Below are positions 54,668 through 62,899 of a stretch of DNA of 64,000 bases, in pieces. The notes beneath the pieces were generated by a model. That model was given only the letters and a program-made list of their open reading frames with translations, ran no database searches and was not told the origin of the DNA. The first letter of the stretch is position 1. Each line of letters opens with the position of its first letter. The DNA comes from Planctomycetia bacterium (GTDB lineage Bacteria > Planctomycetota > Planctomycetia > Pirellulales > UBA1268). The DNA is taken from NCBI GenBank assembly GCA_014192425.1, contig BJHK01000015.1, positions 32,244 through 96,243 on the forward strand, in the 5' to 3' direction. The position numbers and the translations under genes are program-made.

Positions 54668-56092
54668 ATGACGTCGTTCACCGACCTCGGACTTTCCGCC
54701 CCCCTCCTGCGCGCCCTCGACACCGAGGGCTACGCCACGCCGACGCCGATCCAGGCCAAGGCGATCCCCCACGTTCTCGCCGGCCGCGACCTGTTCGGCT
54801 GTGCCCAGACGGGCACCGGCAAGACGGCCGCCTTCGCCCTGCCGCTCATCGAGCGCTTGCTCGCCGCGCCGCGGCAGCGGGCGCCGCGCCGCTGCCGGGT
54901 GCTGGTGCTCGCCCCGACCCGCGAACTCGCCAGCCAGATTCACGACAGTTTCCGGGCCTACGGCCGGCACACCGGGCTCACGAGCGTCGTCGTCTATGGC
55001 GGCGTCGGCCAGCGGCCGCAGGCCGACGCGCTGATGCGCGGGGTGGACGTGCTCGTCGCCACGCCCGGCCGGCTCCTCGACCTCGTCGGCCAGCGGCTCG
55101 CCGACCTGCGGTCGGTCGAGTTCCTCGTCCTCGACGAGGCCGACCGGATGCTCGACATGGGATTCATCCACGACGTGCGCCGGATCGTGGACATGCTGCC
55201 CCGCGATCGGCAGACGCTGTTCTTCTCGGCGACGCTGCCGGCCGAGGTGCGGAGGCTTGCCGACGCCATGCTCCGCGACCCGCTCGAGGTGCAGACCGCC
55301 CCGCAGGCCACGCCTGCCGAGACGGTCGCGCAGTCGGTGTTCCACGTCGCCAAGAGCGGCAAGAAGGCGGCTCTCGTGTCGCTGCTCCGCGAGTCGCCGA
55401 TGGACCGGGTCATCGTCTTCACGCGCACCAAGCATGGCGCCGACAAGCTGCAGCGGGATCTCGCCAAGGCGGGCATCGACGCGGCGGCGATCCATGGCAA
55501 CAAGTCGCAGAACCAGCGCGAGCGGGCCCTGGCCGCCTTCAAGGCCCCGCGGCCGCCGGTGCTCATCGCCACCGACATCGCCGCCCGGGGCATCGACGTC
55601 GATGACGTCTCGCACGTCGTCAACTTCGAGCTGCCGCACGAGCCCGAGACCTACGTCCACCGCATCGGCCGCACCGGCCGGGCAGGCCGAACGGGAGAGG
55701 CCGTCAGCTTCTGCGACCCGGAGGAACGGCTGCGGCTGCGGGCGATCGAGCGGCTCCTGCAGCGGTCGATCACGTCGCGGAACGCCCCGCCGGCCGGAGC
55801 CGAAGACGACGTCACCGAGACCGAGGCCGGTACGGAGCGGTCGTCACGCGGTCGCAACCGCGGCGGCCGCCAGGGAGGCCATCAGTCCGGTCGTCAGGGC
55901 ACGCACCACGCCCGGCAGCAGGGGGGAGGCGGTGGCGGAAGAAGCCGGCGCGGCCGATCGCGTGGCACGACGGCCACGGCCAGCCGCCCTGTCGCGGCGC
56001 AGGCAGTCGCAGCACCAGTGCCGGCCGCCCGCACCGCGCCTGGCGCCGGAGGCAACGGTCGCGTCAAGCGCCGCTACCGCCGCGGGCTGTAG
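54668..56092 (+). CDS. DEAD-box ATP-dependent RNA helicase (RhlE-like)
   Basis: A 474-residue helicase. All core motifs are seen in order: Q motif (TPTPIQAKAIP), AQTGTGKT, PTRELA, TPGRLLD, DEAD, SAT, then VIVFTRTK, ATDIAARGIDVDDV and HRIGRTGRAGRTGE. The last 100 residues are Gly/Arg/Gln-rich and basic, a typical RNA-binding tail. The best match is the RhlE group, which remodels rRNA and mRNA. ATG 54656 is an alternative start 12 nt upstream. It has its own promoter and a long leader. Confidence 0.93.
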   Translation: MTSFTDLGLSAPLLRALDTEGYATPTPIQAKAIPHVLAGRDLFGCAQTGTGKTAAFALPLIERLLAAPRQRAPRRCRVLVLAPTRELASQIHDSFRAYGRHTGLTSVVVYGGVGQRPQADALMRGVDVLVATPGRLLDLVGQRLADLRSVEFLVLDEADRMLDMGFIHDVRRIVDMLPRDRQTLFFSATLPAEVRRLADAMLRDPLEVQTAPQATPAETVAQSVFHVAKSGKKAALVSLLRESPMDRVIVFTRTKHGADKLQRDLAKAGIDAAAIHGNKSQNQRERALAAFKAPRPPVLIATDIAARGIDVDDVSHVVNFELPHEPETYVHRIGRTGRAGRTGEAVSFCDPEERLRLRAIERLLQRSITSRNAPPAGAEDDVTETEAGTERSSRGRNRGGRQGGHQSGRQGTHHARQQGGGGGGRSRRGRSRGTTATASRPVAAQAVAAPVPAARTAPGAGGNGRVKRRYRRGL

Positions 56093-56167
56093 GCGGACCG
56101 TGGTGCGAGGCGGCGGCACTCGGACTGTCGGCACGTGCCCGCATCGACTCGTGGCCCGGGGCGGGGG

Positions 56168-56569
56168 CTACCGGCGGGCATCGACTGTGCGCACCGCCTT
56201 GTAGGCGAGAATCCGCTCGTCGGCGGTCACCAGCGTCAATGCGTTGATCCGTGCCGTCGCCACGAGCATGCGGTCGGCCGGGTCCTTGTGGAACCTACCC
56301 GGCAGTTTGTACGCCTCGATCGCGATACGATGATCGATATCGACGCTCCGGGCCTCCAGGGAATCCATCGCCGTCCGCACCCAGCGGTCCAGGCTGCCCT
56401 TGAGTTCCAGCAAGCCGCCCGCCACGAGGCGGGCGATCTCCAGTGACGAGACCGCGGACACGCACAGATCGTCACCGGTCGTCTCGAGCAGGGTTCGAGT
56501 CTTGGTGCCGATGGCATCCGGCTGCTCCTGCGTCCAGATCCAGACGTGCGTGTCGAGCAGCAGGCTCAC
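56168..56569 (-). CDS. vapC: PIN-domain toxin (VapC family)
   Basis: A 133-residue PIN-domain ribonuclease toxin. The acidic residues are placed as in the family: LLLDTHVWIW (Asp 6), SSLEIARL (Glu near 44), DPADRMLVATA (Asp near 98) and TLVTADERI (Asp near 116). VapC proteins cleave tRNA or rRNA when freed from the antitoxin. The ATG overlaps the antitoxin stop by 4 bp (ATGA), the usual coupling of type II systems. Confidence 0.88.
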   Translation of the reverse strand: MSLLLDTHVWIWTQEQPDAIGTKTRTLLETTGDDLCVSAVSSLEIARLVAGGLLELKGSLDRWVRTAMDSLEARSVDIDHRIAIEAYKLPGRFHKDPADRMLVATARINALTLVTADERILAYKAVRTVDARR

Positions 56570-56799
56570 GAGCCGGCTTCCCAGTCGGCCGAGAAGTCGG
56601 CATGGACGATGTCGCCCTTGATCCGCATCCGTCCACGTTGCTTGCCGAGCCGACGCCGTGGAACCGGTTCACGGACCGGTTCGATGCGGGCCAGCGGCCG
56701 CCCGCGTCGCGTCACGATGATCGGTTCGGCGGTCCGCTGCGCCTCCCGGAGGAGGGCGATGCACTGGGCCTTGAACGTCGATAGGATGACGGTCTTCAT
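56566..56799 (-). CDS. Type II antitoxin (Phd/YefM-like)
   Basis: A 77-residue protein, MKTVILSTFKAQCIALLREA onward, with EPIIVTRRGRPLARIEPV, the N-terminal DNA-binding fold of Phd/YefM antitoxins. The C-terminus (IKGDIVHADFSADWEAGS) is the acidic toxin-neutralising tail. I prefer ATG 56799 to ATG 56811. The latter lies inside the -10 box, and 56799 is exactly where transcription from that promoter should begin. The pair is cotranscribed and probably autoregulated through a palindrome at 56823-56833. Confidence 0.85.
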   Translation of the reverse strand: MKTVILSTFKAQCIALLREAQRTAEPIIVTRRGRPLARIEPVREPVPRRRLGKQRGRMRIKGDIVHADFSADWEAGS

Positions 56800-56806
56800 G
56801 GACGCA

Positions 56807-56834
56807 ATCATACCAGTTCATGTGACCAGGTCAA
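56807..56834 (-). promoter_or_regulatory. Leaderless promoter and palindromic operator of the toxin-antitoxin pair
   Basis: On the minus strand TTGACC (56834-56829), 16 nt, and TATGAT (56812-56807) form a near-consensus promoter. Only 7 nt separate the -10 box from ATG 56799, so the transcript should begin at or next to the start codon. The palindrome TGACC-T-GGTCA (56833-56823) overlaps the -35 box, an ideal place for repression by the antitoxin. Confidence 0.65.
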
Positions 56835-56950
56835 CAAAATACCTCGCGAGCCGCAGCCGTTCTGCCACAACGCGCTGGCCTTGAGCCGGATCCGGGTGGG
56901 CGGCTATCGTCCCGCCCGATCGGCTTGGATTCGCCCCCGGAGGACCTGCG

Positions 56951-57688
56951 ATGACTCGGCGGCTGGCTGCCCGGCGGATGCCTGTCCTGTGCGTGGTGCC
57001 CATCCGCAGCCTGCTGCTCTGCATGTTCTGCATCGCCGCTGGGATCAGCGTGGCGGGAGAGCCGCTGCCGGGGGCGGCACAGGGCACGATCGAAGGGCAT
57101 CCGGCGCTCGCCCGGGCGCCGCGGCATACGCGGACCGCCAAGGGCCTCGCCGGCGATGCGGTCAACGTGGCCTTCGTCGGCAGCGAGGAGGAACTGCACC
57201 ACGTGCTCGGCTCGGCCGGCTGGTATGCCGCCGATCCGGTCACGCTGCGGACGTCGCTGCGGATCGCCGCCGACGTCGTCCTCCACAAGCCCTACCCGCA
57301 CGCGCCGGTGAGCGACCTGTATCTGTGGGGCCGGAAGGAGGACGCCGCCTTCGAGCAGCCGGTCGGCGACAGCCCGAAGCAGCGGCACCACGTCCGTTTC
57401 TGGCGGTCGCAGGAAGTCGATGCCAAGTCGCGGCCGCTGTGGATCGGGGCGGCCACCTACGACGAGCGGGTCGAACTCAGCCGCACGGCGGGCATCACCC
57501 ACAAGATCGGGCCGGACATCGACCGGGAGCGAAACAAGCTCGTCCATGACGCCATCCGCAGCGGACACCTCGACGGCTACTACTGGGTGGACCGGTTTCA
57601 CGAGGCGGCCGAAGGGAAGAACGGCGGCGGCGACCGGTACGTCACCGATCGCCGCCTCGTGATCGGCGTCATCGGCCTGCGTCGGTAG
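56951..57688 (+). CDS. Secreted LssY C-terminal-domain protein
   Basis: A 245-residue protein with an N-terminal hydrophobic signal (residues about 18-36, AAGISVAG). The mature part matches the LssY_C domain: VNVAFVGSEEELHHVLGSAG near residue 70, VSDLYLWGRKEDAAFEQ near 120, RHHVRFWRS near 145, PLWIGAATYDERVEL near 160 and ITHKIGPDIDRERN near 180. LssY_C is found alone or fused to lipid phosphatases. Its activity is unknown. A conserved His and acidic residues could form a metal site. Confidence 0.78.
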   Translation: MTRRLAARRMPVLCVVPIRSLLLCMFCIAAGISVAGEPLPGAAQGTIEGHPALARAPRHTRTAKGLAGDAVNVAFVGSEEELHHVLGSAGWYAADPVTLRTSLRIAADVVLHKPYPHAPVSDLYLWGRKEDAAFEQPVGDSPKQRHHVRFWRSQEVDAKSRPLWIGAATYDERVELSRTAGITHKIGPDIDRERNKLVHDAIRSGHLDGYYWVDRFHEAAEGKNGGGDRYVTDRRLVIGVIGLRR

Positions 57689-57885
57689 CCGGCGGCGGAG
57701 CGGCGGACTCGTCGATCTCCTTGACGGAGAAATCTCACGGGGGTCGGCCGGCGATACGCCGGGGCGGGCCTGGTGCCCGCCTAAGACACAAGTCGTTGCT
57801 GTCGGCCCTGACTTTACAGCCTGTGGAGACGCATTCTGATGGGACGGGATGTGGTCGCTGGGGGAATTTTCCGGGGCGAGCACTC

Positions 57886-58025
57886 GGCAGGGGGTGCCGC
57901 GACCATGACGCCGGGCTGTGGAAGCAAGCGCAGGCATGGATGCCGAAGCGCAGCGTACATGCAGTGAACGAAGGCCGGGACGGCCGGAGAGAACGTCCGG
58001 CGACATGGTGGCGGCACCCTCTGCC
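57886..58025 (-). repeat. Dispersed hairpin element, copy C
   Basis: Terminal arms 57886-57907 and 58004-58025 pair at 20 of 22 positions (GGCAGGGGGTGCCGCGACCATG type). On the minus strand the core TCGCCGGACGTTC is at 58003-57991, the first hairpin GGCC-GTCCC-GGCC at 57985-57973 and the second GCGC-TTC-GGC-ATCCAT-GCC-T-GCGC at 57951-57928. It lies in the convergent gap 57689-58206. The rest of that gap holds only a terminator (separate entry). Confidence 0.85.
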
Positions 58026-58110
58026 CCTGGTAACCGGGACGCCGGTCGGGCACGCGGGTGGGCAGGAGAAGATGGCCCGAGGCGGCGTCGGCGCGGCTCG
58101 GTCGCCGGCG

Positions 58111-58153
58111 GAAAACAAAAAACTCCGCCCGGGACTTTTGGTCCCGGGCGGAG
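58111..58153 (-). terminator. Intrinsic terminator of the Cys-rich repeat protein gene
   Basis: On the minus strand CTCCGCCCGGGA and TCCCGGGCGGAG form a perfect 12-bp stem with a 7-nt loop (58153-58123), followed directly by TTTTTTGTTTT (58121-58111). It lies 54 bp after the stop of the Cys-rich gene and is the clearest intrinsic terminator in the window. Confidence 0.85.
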
Positions 58154-58206
58154 CTCACTGGCCGAAGTCGGGCAACAGATCTCCGTTCGACCTATCGACC
58201 GTCAAC

Positions 58207-59022
58207 TCACTTGACGGAAACCGTCCGGCTCACCGCGACCACCTTGGTCTGCGTCTTGACAGACGCGGACGCATCGGGGGTCGGAGCAGCCTCGACGCAG
58301 CCGTTGCCGGCCCCGCAGGCGGGCTCCGCACCGCAGCCCGGCTCGCAGCAGCCGTTGCCGGCCGAGCAGTCGGGCTCGCTGCCGCAGCAGCCGGTGCAGC
58401 TCTTGCGGGACTTCTTCGCGGCGTGGATCGCCTTGAGGAGGTCACGAATCGGCGTCGGGCACTTCCGCTTCGAGCAGCAGCCAGCGGCAGCACCGCAGCT
58501 CGGCTCGCAGCAACCATTCCCGGCGTCGCAGGCCGGCTCCGCACAGCCGTTGCCGGCTCCGCAGGCGGGCTCCGCACAGCCGTTGCCAGCCCCGCAGGCG
58601 GGCTCCGCACAGCCGTTGCCAGCGCCACAAGCCGGCTCGCAGCAGCCGGTGCAGCTGCGGTGCTTCCGCTTGCACTTCTCGAACAGGCCCTTCAGCCCGC
58701 CGAAGAGGTCATGCTTCTTGAACTTCCGGACACCGCAGCACGACGACGCACCGCAGGCCGGCTCGCAGCAGCCGTTGCCAGCATCGCAGGCCGGCTCCGC
58801 ACAGCCGTTGCCGGCTCCGCAGGCAGGCTCCGCACAACCATTGCCGGCTCCGCAGCCGGGCTCACAAGCGCCCGCACAGCCGTTGCCGGCTCCGCAATCG
58901 GGCTCACAGCACGAGGTGCAGCCCTTGTGGCCGAGCATCTTGTTCAGAAGCTCGAACCCGAAGGACTGGCTACAAACGGTGACACCAAAAACCAGCGCAC
59001 CGAGAAACATCATACGCTTCAT
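58207..59022 (-). CDS. Secreted Cys-rich repeat protein
   Basis: A 271-residue protein with a signal peptide (MKRMMFLGALVFGVTVCSQS, cleavage near SFG) and more than 50 cysteines. Repeats of the form CAEPACGAGNG or CCEPACDAGNG, about 10 residues each, occur in two blocks (about 35-85 and 115-165) and again near the C-terminus. They are separated by lysine-rich segments such as KFKKHDLFGGLKGLFEKCKR. The pattern suggests a disulfide-rich or metal-binding wall protein, consistent with the protein-based walls of planctomycetes. AAAGGAG lies about 10 nt before the ATG, and a strong terminator follows. Confidence 0.8.
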   Translation of the reverse strand: MKRMMFLGALVFGVTVCSQSFGFELLNKMLGHKGCTSCCEPDCGAGNGCAGACEPGCGAGNGCAEPACGAGNGCAEPACDAGNGCCEPACGASSCCGVRKFKKHDLFGGLKGLFEKCKRKHRSCTGCCEPACGAGNGCAEPACGAGNGCAEPACGAGNGCAEPACDAGNGCCEPSCGAAAGCCSKRKCPTPIRDLLKAIHAAKKSRKSCTGCCGSEPDCSAGNGCCEPGCGAEPACGAGNGCVEAAPTPDASASVKTQTKVVAVSRTVSVK

Positions 59023-59441
59023 CGAGCCACATCTCCTTTGCTTGCGGATCACGCGAGAGTCGACGTCCCGTTCGCGAGGCTCGTCACCCCGAGGTTGTGA
59101 TCCACGAACTGTTCCGCGGCAGGCCTGTCGAGCCATTCCGTGACTCGATTGATCGCAGGTTGCTGCCGCCCCCTGGTTGCCCGACGGGCACAGTGATGCC
59201 CCGGGGGACAAGGGGGCTATCGGCGACATGGGGAAAGCGGCTTGAGCTACGTCGAAGTATTTTTCGAACGGCCCTGCGGCCCTGCGCATTGCGAAAAACA
59301 TGCAGCGAAACCGCATCATGCGGGTCGTGCGGCGCGACGCCTCACGACCCGCACAGCTTCGCGCATCGAGGCGGCAAAGTTTCACATTCCTGACCGCCGG
59401 CAGCGGTCATGCGCCGCGTTTCCGCCGGCAGGTCGTGTTTC
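59023..59441. other. Divergent intergenic region with a 10-bp hairpin
   Basis: This stretch lies between the Cys-rich gene (minus) and the riboswitch promoter (plus). GCGGGTCGTG at 59320-59329 pairs perfectly with CACGACCCGC at 59343-59352 around a 13-nt loop, without a T-run. No coding sequence with normal codon use was found. Confidence 0.45.
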
Positions 59442-59469
59442 TTGACAGTCGTTGCCCAACCGGTAAACT
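59442..59469 (+). promoter_or_regulatory. Promoter of the cobalamin-riboswitch transcript
   Basis: TTGACA at 59442-59447, a perfect -35 box, is followed after 16 nt by TAAACT at 59464-59469. Transcription would start near 59476, exactly at the 5' side of the riboswitch P1 stem. Confidence 0.7.
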
Positions 59470-59476
59470 CCGAATC

Positions 59477-59721
59477 GACTCTGGTGGCCGGGCGAGGGCA
59501 GCTGCTCCTGCCCGGCAAACAGGGAACTCCGGTGTGAATCCGGGACGGCCCCGCCGCTGTGATCGGGCGATTTTCTCGGGGCCACGCTCGTCGTGGCCCG
59601 TGAAAGACAGGCCGGCTGCATTCGATCCATTGCGATCCTCCTGCTCCTGGCGGAGGGAACGCGAGAAGGACGCAGCCGGCGGATGCCCGAAAGTCAGAAG
59701 ACCTACCAGGTGTCGGGAGTC
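59477..59721 (+). promoter_or_regulatory. Cobalamin (adenosylcobalamin-type) riboswitch
   Basis: Conserved blocks of the B12 aptamer are present in order: AGGGAACTCC then GGTGTGAATCCGGGACGG (59531-59548), the CCCCGCCGCTGTGA box (59549-59562), and the 3' block GTCAGAAGACCTACC (59693-59707). GACTCTGGT at 59477-59485 and ACCAG plus GAGTC (59705-59709 and 59717-59721) close the P1 stem. A 7-bp hairpin, CGGCCGC-GGGA-GCGGCCG, at 59752-59769 follows without a T-run, so control is more likely translational. The first gene downstream starts at 59885. Confidence 0.92.
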
Positions 59722-59884
59722 TGTCGGACCGCGAGGGCGGAATGACGGGCACGGCCGCGGGAGCGGCCGGTCGTGACAACGCTCAGGATCCGCTGCTGCA
59801 AGCCCCCGCTTCGTATCCCGGTCGCTCGTGCGCCTGCACGGGCTGCCTGCGGTTCGAGGTGTGCGCTTGCCAGGCGGTCATTCG

Positions 59885-60694
59885 ATGGATTTCCCTGCGC
59901 GGAGTCGGCGGAGCGGCATGACGCTCGTCGAACTGCTGGTCGTGGTGGCGGTACTCGCCGCACTCTTGGCCCTGCTGCTGCCGGCCGTCCAGGCCGTGCG
60001 CGAGGCGGGGCGGCGGGTGCAGTGCGCCAGCAATCTGCGTGAGATCGGCTGCGCTCTCCATGGTCACCTGCTGGCGAAGCGCGTGTTTCCAGCCGGCTGC
60101 CTAGAGTGGAAACCCGGCACTGGTGGCACGAACCGCTGCCTGGCCTGGAGCGCGTTCATCCTGCCGTGGCTGGAACAGCAGAGCCTCGCCGACCGGATTG
60201 ACTTCTCCAAGCCCTACGATCATGCGGTGAATGCCGCCGCCGCGGCGGTTCCGCTCCCGGTCTTCGCCTGTCCGTCGGCGGGCCGCATTCCGCTCGTCGG
60301 CGGCCTCGGGGGCAGTGACTACGGCGGCATCAACGGCGAACGGATCCGCTCCCCGAACAACCCGGAGAAAGGCGTGTTCATCAACAACCGGGGGATCGCC
60401 GAGCGGGAAATCAGCGACGGGCTCTCCAACACGCTGTTCGTCGGCGAGTGCGCCTCCGGCCCCTGGCCCGACGGCCAGTGGATCAACGGCCGCAATCTTT
60501 TCGACCAGGCCTATTCCGTGAACTGGCCGACCTGGGAGGACGAGATGCGCAGCCGTCATTCCGGTGGCGCCCACGGTTTGTGCGGCGACGGTGTCGTCCG
60601 CTTCATCGCCGATGCGACCGATCGTCTCGTGCTCGCCGCCGTCTGCACCCGCAACCGGGGCGAGACGGAGCCGACACCCTGGTCCCAGCCCTGA
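59885..60694 (+). CDS. DUF1559 pseudopilin-like protein under riboswitch control
   Basis: A 269-residue protein of the large planctomycetal DUF1559 family. The type IV pilin-like N-terminus is RRSGMTLVELLVVVAVLAAL, followed by LLPAVQAVREAGRRVQCASN, the usual start of the domain. The C-terminal part has the H-x-GG-x-H type ending RSRHSGGAHGLCGDGVVRFI. Cleavage before the Met of GMTLVEL by a prepilin peptidase is expected. The alternative GTG start at 59828 is less likely. Position behind a B12 riboswitch suggests a role in cobalamin acquisition at the cell surface. Confidence 0.87.
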   Translation: MDFPARSRRSGMTLVELLVVVAVLAALLALLLPAVQAVREAGRRVQCASNLREIGCALHGHLLAKRVFPAGCLEWKPGTGGTNRCLAWSAFILPWLEQQSLADRIDFSKPYDHAVNAAAAAVPLPVFACPSAGRIPLVGGLGGSDYGGINGERIRSPNNPEKGVFINNRGIAEREISDGLSNTLFVGECASGPWPDGQWINGRNLFDQAYSVNWPTWEDEMRSRHSGGAHGLCGDGVVRFIADATDRLVLAAVCTRNRGETEPTPWSQP

Positions 60695-60853
60695 CGAATC
60701 CGACGTTCCACTCGCCCGGAGGTGCCGCTCCTCACCGCTGACCGCTCCGTATCGCAGCTCGCTGCGTGACGGATTTCGTCGTCGTGCCCGGCCGTTCATG
60801 CCGGTTGCGGGCAGCAGCATCGTCGTCGGCCCTCTCTCAGGAAAGTGTGTGTC

Positions 60854-61717
60854 ATGCGTTCTTCAGGTTTTCATGCACGAATGCGCGCGGTCATCGTGTC
60901 GCTGGCCAGCCTCCTCCTCTGCGCGGCCGTGTGGCCGCCTCGCGTGCGGGCCGATGTCGTCATCGGGTTCGAGGATCTCACCGTGCCGATGGCCGGTTTC
61001 TACAACGGCAACCCCGGCGGCCTGATGGCCGGCCATTCCGTGACGGGAAGCTGGGCATCGGGGGGCGTCCTCTTCGCCAATCAGTTCGGCATCGACGCAT
61101 CCTACGGATATGAGTCCTGGGCCGGTTTTTCCTTCTCGAACGTTGCTGTGCCGGGTCCCGCGACGTTTACGAACCAATACGCTTCATATCCCGGCGGTGG
61201 CGCCAGCTCGGCGACCTACGCCGTCGCCTATCAGGACACGTTCACCCCCTTCTCGCCGGCCGTCACCCTGCCGGTGGCCACGGCGGTGTCCGGATTCATG
61301 ATTGCCAACACCACCTACGCCTACGGAGTTATGGCGGTGGTGGATCCGAACGGGTTCAGTGTTCCGCTGGCCACGGGGACGGGCTGGTTCGCTACGACCG
61401 CCACCGGTTTTCGTGGCGGAATCATCACCGATTCCGCGACCTTTTTTCTCGCGGATCTGCGGAGTGCCTCGTTCGTCGGTGTCCGCAGCGGTTGGGAATG
61501 GTTCGACCTCACGACTTTGGGGGAGGTTGACCGGATCGCGTTCACGTTCGACGGCAGCGACAAGCACCCGACCTACGGCCTGAACACGCCGGCGTACTTT
61601 GCGATGGACAACCTGACGATCTCCGCCGTGCCGGAGCCGGGAACCTGGGCGTTGCTCGGAGGGGGCGTTGCTGCCTGGGGCATCTTTCGGTGCCGGAGAC
61701 GGGGCGTTCGTTCATGA
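60854..61717 (+). CDS. DUF4465 domain protein with PEP-CTERM anchor
   Basis: A 287-residue exported protein. The signal peptide ends near RVRAD. The body has the DUF4465 pattern: GFEDLTVPMAGFYNGN, WASGGVLFANQFG, WAGFSFSN, a TNQYASYPGGG block, and late GWEWFDLTTLGEVDRIAFTF then NTPAYFAMDN. The C-terminus is a PEP-CTERM sorting signal, VPEPGTWALLGGGVAAWGIF followed by RCRRRG. From memory, DUF4465-type domains occur in Bacteroidota surface proteins that bind cobalamin (BtuH), which fits the riboswitch upstream. ATG 60854 is preferred to GTG 60845. The stop overlaps the next gene by 4 bp. Confidence 0.82.
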   Translation: MRSSGFHARMRAVIVSLASLLLCAAVWPPRVRADVVIGFEDLTVPMAGFYNGNPGGLMAGHSVTGSWASGGVLFANQFGIDASYGYESWAGFSFSNVAVPGPATFTNQYASYPGGGASSATYAVAYQDTFTPFSPAVTLPVATAVSGFMIANTTYAYGVMAVVDPNGFSVPLATGTGWFATTATGFRGGIITDSATFFLADLRSASFVGVRSGWEWFDLTTLGEVDRIAFTFDGSDKHPTYGLNTPAYFAMDNLTISAVPEPGTWALLGGGVAAWGIFRCRRRGVRS

Positions 61718-62550
61718 GTCAGGACACCGTTTGCCGCGTTGCCGCGCTCGAGCACAACGCCCGGGCCTGGGACCGGCTCGCGGCGGCGGGCGCGGAACTG
61801 ACGCGGCCCGCCGTCGACGAGGCCTTCGCCGATGCCCGCAGCTGGCTGGGCACGGGCGGCAGCGCCGGCCGGCCCTGGATCCCGGAGCGACTCGACGGAC
61901 TGGACGTCCTGTGCCTCGCTGCCGGTGGCGGCAAGCACGGGCCGATCTACGCCGCGGCCGGCGGTCGTGTCACCGTCGTCGATCTGTCGGGCTCCATGCT
62001 CGCCCTCGACCGACAGGTGGCCCGGGAGCGTCGCATCGACCTGGAGATCGTGCAGACGTCGATGGACGACCTGGCGATGCTCGGGGCGGGCCGCTTCGAT
62101 CTCGTCATCCATCCGGTCAGCACCTGCTACATCCCCGACGTGGCCGCGGTGTTCGCGGCAGTGGCGTTCGTCACCAAACCACATGGGCTGTACATCAGCC
62201 AGCACAAGTCGCCCACCAGCCTGCAGGCCGGGATCGGCCCCAACGCCGCCGGCCGCTACGAGCTGCGGCATCCGCAAGGGAGCCGCGCGCCGCTCCCGCC
62301 GGAGCCACCATCCCGGCTTCGCGAGGCGGGCACGCAGGAGTTCGTGCACCCGCTCTCGGCCCTGCTCGGCGGCATCTGCCGGGCGGGATTCACGATCGAG
62401 GATGTTTCCGAGCCCGACCACGCCCGCCCCGATGCCGAGGTCGGTTCGTTCGCCCATCGCGCCGCCTACCTGCCCCCGTACCTCCGCGTCCTCGCCCGGC
62501 GAACCGGGGGACCGGCGGCGGCCGGTCGCCTCGTGCTGCTACAACAGTAG
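61714..62550 (+). CDS. Class I SAM-dependent methyltransferase
   Basis: A 278-residue protein. The SAM-binding motif I is LDVLCLAAGGGKHGPIYAAA near residue 65, with the acidic residue at the end of strand 2 in VTVVDLSGSML, and FDLVIHPVSTCYIPDV gives motif IV. The ATG overlaps the stop of the DUF4465 gene (ATGA), so it is translated with that gene and may be part of the riboswitch transcript. The substrate is unknown. Confidence 0.8.
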   Translation: MSQDTVCRVAALEHNARAWDRLAAAGAELTRPAVDEAFADARSWLGTGGSAGRPWIPERLDGLDVLCLAAGGGKHGPIYAAAGGRVTVVDLSGSMLALDRQVARERRIDLEIVQTSMDDLAMLGAGRFDLVIHPVSTCYIPDVAAVFAAVAFVTKPHGLYISQHKSPTSLQAGIGPNAAGRYELRHPQGSRAPLPPEPPSRLREAGTQEFVHPLSALLGGICRAGFTIEDVSEPDHARPDAEVGSFAHRAAYLPPYLRVLARRTGGPAAAGRLVLLQQ

Positions 62551-62604
62551 CGTCACGGCCCGGGTGCCGGCCGCCCCCGCCCGGTCAACAGGGAAACTGC
62601 TGCC

Positions 62605-62892
62605 ATGATCTGCCTCAACGTCCTCCTCCTCGCCAAAGATCCGGCCGACGTGCCGACGATCCGCGCGCATCTCGCCGCCGCCATGCGGAAGAGCCGCACC
62701 GAGCCGGGCTGCCTGAGGTTCGACGTCTACCATTCGAACACGGAGCCACGGCGGTTCGTGCTCGTCGAGCACTGGGCCTCGCCCGAGGCGCTCGACGCCC
62801 ACCGGCTCGCCGAGGCCTACACCACGATCTACAAGCCGCATGTCATGCCGCTCATCGAACGCGAGGGGCATCCGGCGACGCTCCTCGACTGA
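62605..62892 (+). CDS. Antibiotic-biosynthesis-monooxygenase-fold protein (YgiN-like)
   Basis: A 95-residue dimeric alpha-beta barrel protein. The family features are MICLNVLLLAKDPADVPTIR, SRTEPGCLRFDVYHSNTEPR and FVLVEHWASPEALDAHRLAE. Relatives are quinol monooxygenases or act on small aromatic compounds; the substrate is not evident here. It ends 7 bp before the pabA/trpG-type gene. Confidence 0.85.
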   Translation: MICLNVLLLAKDPADVPTIRAHLAAAMRKSRTEPGCLRFDVYHSNTEPRRFVLVEHWASPEALDAHRLAEAYTTIYKPHVMPLIEREGHPATLLD

Positions 62893-62899
62893 CGCGGCC

